From contig MIBK01000123.1 of assembly GCA_001829505.1 (NCBI GenBank), positions 4,628 to 10,086 of the forward strand: a stretch of 5,459 nucleotides of DNA, in the 5' to 3' direction. Positions 1-4,432 of the stretch are shown here, in pieces. Source of the DNA: Spirochaetes bacterium RBG_16_67_19 (GTDB lineage Bacteria; Spirochaetota; Spirochaetia; SZUA-6; DRHE01). The stretch's first letter is position 1. Every line of letters begins with the position of its first letter. The notes under the pieces were generated by a model. The model was not told where the DNA came from and did no database searches. It saw only the letters and a program-made list of their open reading frames with translations. The position numbers were made by a program, and so were the translations under genes.

Positions 1-323
1 TGGGGGTGGAGGCGGCCAAGAGAGTGCTGCTGGCCGTCACCGCCGTGGTAGCCGGGGTGGCGATCTCCGTCAGCGGGCCGGTGGGCTTCGTGGGGCTGCT
101 GATCCCGCACCTGTTCCGCCTGCTGCTGGGCCCGGACCACCGGGTGCTGCTGCCCGCCTCGATCCTGGGCGGGGCCCTGTTCCTGATCCTCAGCGACCTG
201 GCCGGCCGCGTCCTGGCTCCGCCTTTCGAGATCCGGGTGGGCATCATCACCGCGGTGCTGGGCAGCCCGTACTTCCTGTTCCTGATCCTGCGCGCCCAGC
301 GCCGGAGGCTGCAGCTTGGCTGA
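1..323 (+). CDS. FecCD/BtuC-family ABC transporter permease, C-terminal part (5' end outside window)
   Basis: This is the last 106 or so residues of an inner-membrane permease of the FecCD/BtuC family, which imports vitamin B12, heme or ferric siderophores from a periplasmic binding protein. The first complete codon is at base 3. The GTG at 6 is internal, because family members read GVxxxxAKR here. The visible segment holds the family hallmark GPVGFVGLLIPH, the cytoplasmic loop region that contacts the ATPase, then a hydrophobic helix (LLPASILGGALFLILSDLAG) and the C-terminal motif VGIITAVLGSPYFLFLIL. The C-terminus RAQRRRLQLG is basic, as expected for a cytoplasmic tail. The gene overlaps the start of the ATPase gene by 8 bases, so the two are almost surely one operon. 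The substrate cannot be read from this fragment. B12 is favoured by the ATPase downstream. Confidence 0.95.
   Translation, partial: GVEAAKRVLLAVTAVVAGVAISVSGPVGFVGLLIPHLFRLLLGPDHRVLLPASILGGALFLILSDLAGRVLAPPFEIRVGIITAVLGSPYFLFLILRAQRRRLQLG
304..308 (+). promoter_or_regulatory. Ribosome binding site that supports the TTG start of the ATPase
   Basis: GGAGG at 304-308 lies 7 bases before the TTG at 316, inside the last codons of the permease gene. It makes TTG 316 the best start, since no ATG lies between it and the conserved ABC domain. Confidence 0.75.
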
Positions 324-1605
324 CTCCCCGGCCGCCCCCCCGCTGCTGCGCGCGGAAGCGCTGGGCCTGCGCATCGACGACCGCCAGATCCTGCGCGGGG
401 TGAGCCTGCAGGTGCAGGCCGGGGAGTTCCTGGGCCTGATCGGCCCGAACGGGGCTGGCAAGACCACCCTGCTGCGCCTGCTGCTGGGGGTGCTGAAGCC
501 CACCGCGGGGGAGGTGCGGCTCAAGGGGCGGGCGCTGTCCGGGCTCGGCGCGCGGGAGCGGGCGCGGGTGATCGCCTACCTGAGCCAGGAGGAGGTGAGC
601 CCTTTCGCCTTCCCCGTGCTGGACCTGGTGCTGATGGGCCGCTACCCCCACCGCGGGCGCCTGGAGCGCGAGCGGGAGAGCGACCTGGACAAGGCGCGGC
701 GGGCGCTTTCCTATGTGGGCCTGTCCGGCTTCGAGGAGCGCTACTTCCATGAGCTGTCGGGAGGGGAGCGGCAGTTGGTCCTGTTCGCCCGGGTGCTGGC
801 CCAGGAAGCGGAGCTCCTGCTGCTGGACGAGCCCACCAGCAACCTGGACATCCGCCACCAGGACCTGTTCTTCTCCATGGCCCTGGAGCTGACCCGGGAG
901 GGCCAGGCGGTGGTGGCCTGCGTGCACGACCTGGACGTGGCCTCGCGGTACTGCTCGCGGCTGGTGCTGCTGGACCGCGGGCAGGTGGCGGCCGACGGCG
1001 CCCCCGCATCGGTGCTGCGGCCGGAAATTCTGGACGCGGTTTTCGAGATCCCCACGATGGTCACCCCCAATGCGGCCACCGGCAGCCTGAGCGTGAGCGT
1101 GGTGCCCCGCTGCTGGCCCGGGGAGGGGCCTCGCGTGCACCTGATCGGCGGCGCGGGCGGCGCGGTGAACCTGACCCGCGAGCTCACGCGCCTGGGCTGC
1201 CGCGTGTCCGGGGGCATCGCCCACGAGTTCGACGCCGACCACACCCTCTGGCGCAACCTGCGCCTGCCCTGCCGGGTGGTGGGGGCCTTCCAGCGCATCG
1301 GCCCCGAGGACGTGCGGGGCGCCGCGGCCCTGGTGGAAGAGGCCGACCTCACCGTGCTGGCCAGCTTCCCGGTCGGGCCTGGCAACCTGGAGAACCTGCG
1401 CCTGGCTGCCCGGGCCCGCCGCCTGGTCATCCTGGCCTCCGGCCCCGAGGACCCGCCGCGCACCTTTTTCAGCGAGGAGGGCCGGGAGCTGTTCACCGGG
1501 TTGAGCGCCCGCTGGCCCGTCAAAGACTACGCCTCCCTGGCCCGGGAGCTGCAGGAAGGCAGGATCCCCGGCGCCGATCGTCCCGCCGGAAGCTCCGCCC
1601 GATAG
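316..1605 (+). CDS. ABC importer ATPase (BtuD/FecE type) with extra C-terminal domain; probable cobalamin transporter subunit
   Basis: A 429-residue ATPase that powers the adjoining FecCD permease at the cytoplasmic face. The ABC domain is complete: Walker A GPNGAGKT at 43-50, Q-loop Q91, signature LSGGERQ 147-153, Walker B LLLLDEP 167-173 with E172 catalytic, D-loop SNLD 175-178, and H-loop H204. Usual FecE/BtuD proteins are about 250-270 residues long. Here about 160 more follow (from about 271), with a glycine-rich turn VHLIGGAGGA at 274-283, a hydrophobic strand ADLTVLASFPVGPGN at 343-357, and RLVILASG at 369-376. That pattern looks like a Rossmann-type nucleotide or ligand fold. From memory, similar tails occur on some archaeal and bacterial ATPases annotated as cobalamin importers, which is why B12 is my first guess. 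Iron-siderophore or heme uptake remains possible. The start is TTG 316, supported by GGAGG at 304-308. Confidence 0.93.
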   Translation: MADSPAAPPLLRAEALGLRIDDRQILRGVSLQVQAGEFLGLIGPNGAGKTTLLRLLLGVLKPTAGEVRLKGRALSGLGARERARVIAYLSQEEVSPFAFPVLDLVLMGRYPHRGRLERERESDLDKARRALSYVGLSGFEERYFHELSGGERQLVLFARVLAQEAELLLLDEPTSNLDIRHQDLFFSMALELTREGQAVVACVHDLDVASRYCSRLVLLDRGQVAADGAPASVLRPEILDAVFEIPTMVTPNAATGSLSVSVVPRCWPGEGPRVHLIGGAGGAVNLTRELTRLGCRVSGGIAHEFDADHTLWRNLRLPCRVVGAFQRIGPEDVRGAAALVEEADLTVLASFPVGPGNLENLRLAARARRLVILASGPEDPPRTFFSEEGRELFTGLSARWPVKDYASLARELQEGRIPGADRPAGSSAR

Positions 1606-1811
1606 CAGCCCGGGCCCGGTCCAGAGCTGTCAGCGACCGTTGACGGATGAGCATTTCTGAGCGCAAGGCAAAGGCACGTGGAGGGTTACCACGCCCGGCT
1701 GCTGCTGTCATGCAGGAGGCGGTCGCCTTAGTGGGAACCATCGCCGGAGCCGCCGCCGCGGGGAGTGCCTTTCGCCCCGCCTGGCTGAGGCGAGAACGGG
1801 GTGCGCCCGCC
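1606..1811. other. Non-coding gap between convergent genes, rich in short inverted repeats
   Basis: About 200 bases separate the end of the ATPase gene from the end of the first tetR gene. I see no convincing gene. Hairpin-forming pairs are cgtgg/ccacg (1677-1681 with 1689-1693), gcgggg/ccccgc (1758-1763 with 1775-1780), and the 9-bp pair listed separately. None is followed by a T-run in either direction. I compared it by eye with cobalamin, c-di-GMP, glycine and other riboswitch cores and found no match. It may simply be a two-way termination zone. Confidence 0.4.
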
Positions 1812-1816
1812 TCAGC
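1784..1816. repeat. Perfect 9-bp inverted repeat at the 3' end of the first tetR gene
   Basis: GCTGAGGCG (1784-1792) pairs perfectly with CGCCTCAGC (1808-1816) around a 15-base loop. The right arm contains the tetR stop codon (bases 1812-1814 on the minus strand). It is well placed to end tetR transcription or protect the 3' end of that message, but there is no U-tract on either side, so it is not a standard intrinsic terminator. Confidence 0.45.
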
Positions 1817-2447
1817 TCGCAGCCAAGGCTCCCAGCGTTTCCATGAGCTTCCGGATCGGGGCGCCGAAGCGCTCCGGCCCGCCGTCGGCGAATGTGTCCG
1901 CCAGCGCCATCTCGAAACCGGCCAGACCCAGTTCGGCCAGGTCCAGCGGCCGCACCGCATCCCGCAGCAGCCCCTGCTGCGCGGCCAGATGGAAGATGGC
2001 CTCCAGAGCGCGCCGCATGTCCCTGCGGAACACCTCTTCGTACGCCTGGCGGGCGCTGGCGTCGTGGAAGCGGGCGCTCAGGATGGCGCGGATGAGCCGG
2101 AGCGAATCCGGATTCCGGGCGAAGTGCTCCAGGAGGTGCTCCCCGGAAGCGGCCAGGAAACCGGCCAGGCCCCGAGTGCCGATTTCCTCGCCGGCCAAGT
2201 GCAGCTGCTCCTTGGGCGTGCGCTCCAGGTCGAGGGTCTCCCCGATGGGCGACATGCCAGCGCCCGCCTGCTCGAAGATTGCCCGGATGATCTGGTCCCT
2301 GCCCGCGTAATGGTTGTAGATCGAGCCTTCCCGGATCCCGACCGCGCGGGCGATGGCGCGGACGCGTAGACCCCCGATGCCGCGCTCCACGATGATCCGC
2401 GTGGCAGCCTCCAGGATGCGCTGACGGGTGTCGCCTGGTTGGCTCAT
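1812..2447 (-). CDS. TetR/AcrR-family transcriptional repressor, divergent from the flavodoxin operon
   Basis: A 211-residue protein of typical TetR length. The N-terminal DNA-binding domain is clear: DTRQRILEAATRIIVERG (6-23), then helix-turn-helix at about 29-48 with VRAIARAVGIREGSIYNHYA, including the family's GSIYNHY recognition helix. The rest (about 60-211) is the helical ligand and dimer domain, too variable to name an inducer. The reading frame stays open far upstream, but ATG at 2447-2445 is the right start: it gives the normal N-terminus and is preceded by GGAG (2458-2455) at 7 bases. It is divergent from the flavodoxin gene with 74 bp between the starts. A perfect palindrome there is the likely operator, so I infer that it represses itself and the flavodoxin/membrane-protein pair. 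Which signal releases it is unknown. Confidence 0.93.
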   Translation of the reverse strand: MSQPGDTRQRILEAATRIIVERGIGGLRVRAIARAVGIREGSIYNHYAGRDQIIRAIFEQAGAGMSPIGETLDLERTPKEQLHLAGEEIGTRGLAGFLAASGEHLLEHFARNPDSLRLIRAILSARFHDASARQAYEEVFRRDMRRALEAIFHLAAQQGLLRDAVRPLDLAELGLAGFEMALADTFADGGPERFGAPIRKLMETLGALAAS

Positions 2448-2476
2448 GAGGGGGCTCCGGATGGCTGAGGGACCGC

Positions 2477-2504
2477 TTGACAAACAAACATTTGTTTGTA
2501 TTAT
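2477..2504 (+). promoter_or_regulatory. Sigma-70 promoter of the flavodoxin operon
   Basis: A perfect -35 TTGACA (2477-2482) and -10 TATTAT (2499-2504, five of six consensus bases) are separated by 16 bases. Transcription should begin near 2511, giving a very short leader before the ATG at 2522. Such a short leader would leave the AGGAGG site near the extreme 5' end, so the true start may be a few bases earlier. The operator palindrome fills the spacer. Confidence 0.75.
2480..2499. promoter_or_regulatory. Perfect 20-bp operator palindrome, probable binding site of the divergent TetR
   Basis: ACAAACAAA (2480-2488) and TTTGTTTGT (2491-2499) are exact reverse complements around a CA centre. The size and near-unspaced symmetry suit a TetR dimer or pair of dimers. 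It sits between the -35 and -10 of the flavodoxin promoter and covers the expected start of the tetR transcript, so binding would block both. The ACAAACAAACA arm reminds me of operators reported for efflux repressors such as SmeT and TtgR. That is from memory, and the protein need not be an orthologue. Confidence 0.8.
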
Positions 2505-2528
2505 AGCGGCAGGAGGTGCACATGTCAA
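2500..2528 (-). promoter_or_regulatory. Consensus sigma-70 promoter of the tetR gene
   Basis: Read on the minus strand, TTGACA (2528-2523) and TATAAT (2505-2500) are both perfect consensus hexamers with the ideal 17-base spacer. Transcription would start near 2493, inside the operator. The -35 box lies in the first codons of the flavodoxin gene, and the -10 uses the same base pairs as the flavodoxin -10. Confidence 0.75.
2511..2516 (+). promoter_or_regulatory. Ribosome binding site AGGAGG that fixes the flavodoxin start
   Basis: A perfect AGGAGG (2511-2516) lies 5 bases before ATG 2522. An in-frame GTG at 2516 overlaps this site and can be ruled out as the start. Confidence 0.85.
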
Positions 2529-3046
2529 CTGAATCCAAGAGAATCCTGGTGGCCTTTGCCACCCGCTACGGCTCCACCCGTGAGGTGGCCGAGGCCGTGG
2601 CCGCCGCTCTCGGCGAAAAAGGCTTCCAGGCCACCCTGCGGCCCGCGCGGAAGGCGGGCGACTGGAACGGCTATGACGCCCTCGTGGTGGGCGCGCCGCT
2701 GTACCTGGGCTCCTGGCACAAGGAGGCCTTGCGGCTGCTGGCTGACCGGCAGGAAGCCGCGCGGGCCCGCCCCGTGGCAGTGTTCGCGCTGGGTCCGCTG
2801 CACGATGAGGCCGGAGAGCGGGAGGCGGCACGCGTCCAGCTCCGGAAAGCCCTGGACGGCCTCCGGCTGGAGCCGGTGGCCGTGGAGGTGTTCTGCGGAA
2901 AGTACGATCCGGCCAGGCTGCGTCTCGGCGACCGGCTGCTGGCCGGCTTGCCCGCCAGCCCGCTGCACGGCCTGCCGGCCAGCGATGCCAGGGACTGGAC
3001 GGCGATCCGCTCGTGGGCCAGGGAGCTGGCCGGGAGGCTGCGGTGA
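2522..3046 (+). CDS. Flavodoxin-domain protein (HemG/Flavodoxin_5-like), FMN-binding
   Basis: A 174-residue soluble protein with a flavodoxin fold, expected to bind FMN and shuttle electrons or reduce a quinone-like or porphyrin-like substrate. The FMN phosphate loop is visible in RILVAFATRYGSTREVAEAVA (7-27), where TRYGST is the T/S-rich turn. YDALVVGAPLYLGSWHKEAL (51-70) is the second flavin loop, and VFCGKYDPARL (123-133) resembles the segment seen in protoporphyrinogen-oxidase-like flavodoxins. The family is usually 150-180 residues, so it is full length. HemG is the best-studied relative, but no neighbouring heme gene supports that role, so I give no symbol. It is the first gene of a two-gene operon and translationally coupled to the membrane protein after it. 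A divergent TetR probably controls it. Confidence 0.9.
   Translation: MSTESKRILVAFATRYGSTREVAEAVAAALGEKGFQATLRPARKAGDWNGYDALVVGAPLYLGSWHKEALRLLADRQEAARARPVAVFALGPLHDEAGEREAARVQLRKALDGLRLEPVAVEVFCGKYDPARLRLGDRLLAGLPASPLHGLPASDARDWTAIRSWARELAGRLR
3032..3037 (+). promoter_or_regulatory. Ribosome binding site for the GTG-started membrane protein
   Basis: GGGAGG (3032-3037) lies 5 bases before GTG 3043, inside the end of the flavodoxin gene. It favours this start over in-frame starts further upstream that would give a longer overlap. Confidence 0.7.
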
Positions 3047-3714
3047 GCAAACGCGACGCCGCGGGCTGGGTGATCTCGGTGTTCGGCCTCCTGGCGGGCC
3101 TGGCCGGCCTGGAGCACGGCATTGGGGAGGTGCTGCAGGGCGGCGCGGCTCCCGCAGGGCTCGTATTCCCATCCTGGCCGGAGGCGGCCTTCTTCCGCAT
3201 CGTGGCCGGGGAGCCGGCCATGAGCCTGGTGCCCAACCTGCTGGCCAGCGGCATCCTCACCATCCTGGTCTCCCTGGGATTCCTGGTTTGGGTGATGGCC
3301 TTCCCCCGGCACAAGGCCGGCGCCCCGGTCCTGCTGGGCTTGTCGGTGTTGTTGCTCCTGGTAGGCGGCGGCTTCGGCCCCCCGCTGCTGGGCATCATCC
3401 TCGGGATTGCCGCAGCCCGGGCTCAGGCGGGCGCCGGTCGGAGGCGGCCGGCCTCCGGGCTGTGCCGCGCCCTTGCCGCGCTGTGGCCGTGGTGTTTCAC
3501 CGCCGCGATCACAGCCTGGCTGCTGGTCATGCCCGGCACCATGCTGCTGGACCGGTGGTTTGGCGCACGGCACCCGGCGGTGGTGGAAACGCTGGTGCCG
3601 GTGTTCATCCTGTCTGCCTTCAGCCTGCTGGCCCTGGCCATCCTTACCGGCCTGGTCCGCGACCGTCTTGCCGGGCAGGGCGGGCGGGCCGGGTCACCGC
3701 CGGCGAGCGCTTGA
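3043..3714 (+). CDS. Multi-pass membrane protein of unknown function, coupled to the flavodoxin
   Basis: A 223-residue protein that I do not recognise by name. Hydrophobic segments suggest four or five membrane helices: about 8-27, 62-87, 94-125 (long enough for two), 147-168 and 184-205. A small extracytoplasmic or re-entrant stretch with FPSWPEAAFFRIVAGEPA lies at 42-59. The short segment 126-140 (RAQAGAGRRRPASGL) is basic and should face the cytoplasm, as should the C-terminal RDRLAGQGGRAG tail. No catalytic motif, heme-ligand histidine pair or cysteine cluster stands out. The GTG start shares bases with the flavodoxin TGA (GTGA), so the two are made together in a fixed ratio. The obvious inference is a membrane partner or electron acceptor for the flavodoxin, or a protein sharing its stress role, but nothing in the sequence proves it. 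Confidence 0.85.
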   Translation: MSKRDAAGWVISVFGLLAGLAGLEHGIGEVLQGGAAPAGLVFPSWPEAAFFRIVAGEPAMSLVPNLLASGILTILVSLGFLVWVMAFPRHKAGAPVLLGLSVLLLLVGGGFGPPLLGIILGIAAARAQAGAGRRRPASGLCRALAALWPWCFTAAITAWLLVMPGTMLLDRWFGARHPAVVETLVPVFILSAFSLLALAILTGLVRDRLAGQGGRAGSPPASA

Positions 3715-3739
3715 CTCTGTGGAACTTTGGTGCCATTAT
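3711..3739 (+). promoter_or_regulatory. Sigma-70 promoter of the second tetR gene
   Basis: TTGACT (3711-3716) and CATTAT (3734-3739) have an ideal 17-base spacer. The -35 box contains the TGA stop of the upstream membrane protein, so the promoter begins exactly where that gene ends. No terminator is visible between them, so some readthrough from the flavodoxin operon is possible. Confidence 0.65.
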
Positions 3740-3740
3740 G

Positions 3741-3758
3741 TTAGTGAATGCTAACTAA
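3741..3758. promoter_or_regulatory. Operator copy 1 upstream of the second tetR gene (imperfect palindrome)
   Basis: Outer arms TTAGT (3741-3745) and ACTAA (3754-3758) are symmetric. The right half GCTAACTAA is identical to that of operator copy 2, while the left half has three changes. It begins one base after the -10 and ends in the ribosome binding site, covering the transcription start. The likely ligand is the TetR protein encoded just downstream, acting on its own gene. The weaker symmetry suggests lower affinity than copy 2. Confidence 0.75.
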
Positions 3759-3762
3759 GGAG
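3757..3762 (+). promoter_or_regulatory. Ribosome binding site AAGGAG of the second tetR gene
   Basis: AAGGAG lies 5 bases before ATG 3768 and shares its first two bases with the operator. Confidence 0.75.
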
Positions 3763-3767
3763 CGGAC

Positions 3768-4376
3768 ATGGCGGCGCTCACCATGCGGCAGAAAGAAATC
3801 ATAGAAGCTTCCGTCCATCTCATTGCCGAGGGAGGGATCCAGCAGCTCACCATCAAGAACCTTTCCCGCGCCATCGGCATATCTGAGCCAGCCCTGTACC
3901 GGCATTTCCATAGCAAGCAGGCGATCCTGCGGGGGCTCCTGGGCTTTTTCGCCGACGAAAGTCGCACCGTTTTCGAGCGGGTCACCGGTTCGGATCGCCC
4001 GGCCAGGGAAAAGCTGCAGGCCATCCTGATCGCGCATTTCGAACAGTTCGCCAAGTATCCCCCGCTTTCCGCGGTGCTGTTCTCCGAAGAGATTTTCCAG
4101 AACGACGGGGTCCTGGCCCAGAAGGTGCTGGAGATCATGGACACCGGCCAGAGTTACTTACTGAAGATCGTCCTGCAGGGTGTAACGGCAGGTGAGTTCC
4201 GGGACGATCTACCCGCCGAGCACCTGGTGGCGGTCATTATGGGGGCTCTCCGGTTGATGGTCACGAAGTGGCGTCTGTCGAAGTATGGCTTCGATCTGCG
4301 GCGGGAGGGGGCTACCCTATGGAACTCGCTCGGGGTGCTCGTGTCTTCTATCGGGGCAGCCGGAGATCGCGGTTGA
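3768..4376 (+). CDS. TetR/AcrR-family transcriptional regulator of the RND exporter
   Basis: A 202-residue TetR-family protein. The DNA-binding domain is typical: TMRQKEIIEASVHLIAEGG (5-23), then helix-turn-helix about 28-48 with TIKNLSRAIGISEPALYRHF, and SKQAIL (49-54) beginning the next helix. The C-terminal domain (about 60-202) should bind a small, probably hydrophobic ligand and form the dimer. It is not a close copy of the first TetR in the window, and the two operators differ completely. It lies upstream of, and on the same strand as, the RND/MMPL gene. Matching operators precede both genes, which predicts autorepression plus control of the exporter. The gene is less GC-rich than the upstream genes (32 of 60 bases G or C in 3781-3840, against 46 of 60 in 541-600), which may mean later acquisition. 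Confidence 0.93.
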   Translation: MAALTMRQKEIIEASVHLIAEGGIQQLTIKNLSRAIGISEPALYRHFHSKQAILRGLLGFFADESRTVFERVTGSDRPAREKLQAILIAHFEQFAKYPPLSAVLFSEEIFQNDGVLAQKVLEIMDTGQSYLLKIVLQGVTAGEFRDDLPAEHLVAVIMGALRLMVTKWRLSKYGFDLRREGATLWNSLGVLVSSIGAAGDRG

Positions 4377-4386
4377 AAAGTGGGCC

Positions 4387-4392
4387 TATTAC
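4387..4392 (+). promoter_or_regulatory. -10 element of the RND exporter promoter, weak or absent -35
   Basis: TATTAC (4387-4392) is followed by one G and then the operator, exactly as CATTAT is in front of the tetR gene. At the proper distance upstream (about 4363-4370) there is no good -35 hexamer. TTGAAA at 4373-4378 is too close. The promoter may be weak, need an activator, or be helped by readthrough from tetR. Confidence 0.5.
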
Positions 4393-4393
4393 G

Positions 4394-4411
4394 TTAGTTA
4401 GCGCTAACTAA
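4394..4411. promoter_or_regulatory. Operator copy 2 upstream of the RND exporter (perfect 18-bp palindrome)
   Basis: TTAGTTAGC (4394-4402) and GCTAACTAA (4403-4411) are exact reverse complements with no spacer. It would cover the start of exporter transcription. It shares its whole right half with copy 1, so the same TetR protein should bind both. Confidence 0.85.
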
Positions 4412-4418
4412 GAAAAAA

Positions 4419-4422
4419 GGGG
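4419..4422 (+). promoter_or_regulatory. Probable ribosome binding site of the RND exporter
   Basis: GGGG preceded by six A residues lies 10 bases before ATG 4433, a slightly long spacing. It is the only purine-rich site near this start. Confidence 0.5.
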
Positions 4423-4432
4423 AATATCCAGC

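Noticed and set aside
247..1523. Long minus-strand open frames opposite the ABC ATPase
   Set aside because: They translate to His/Gln/Ala- or Arg/Pro-rich sequence without domain features, while the plus strand carries every ABC motif intact.
1606..1811. Possible cobalamin or c-di-GMP riboswitch near the B12-type transporter
   Set aside because: The gap is downstream of the transporter genes, and I found no B12-box or other known aptamer core on either strand.
1784..1816. Intrinsic terminator
   Set aside because: The stem is good, but no T-run follows it in either direction, so I list it only as an inverted repeat.
1647..2369. Plus-strand open frame crossing the convergent gap and the first tetR
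   Set aside because: No RBS, no recognisable motif, and it lies opposite a clear TetR gene.
2448..3398. The first tetR reading frame stays open upstream for about 317 more codons on the minus strand, across the flavodoxin and membrane-protein genes
   Set aside because: The extension is low-complexity Pro/Arg/Ala sequence typical of antisense frames in GC-rich DNA, it runs through the promoter region, and ATG 2447 has an RBS and a normal TetR N-terminus.
2496..3758. Plus-strand frame of about 420 codons overlapping the flavodoxin and membrane-protein genes
   Set aside because: Composition is Gly/Arg/Pro/Trp-rich noise, and it competes with two genes that have RBSs and recognisable structure.
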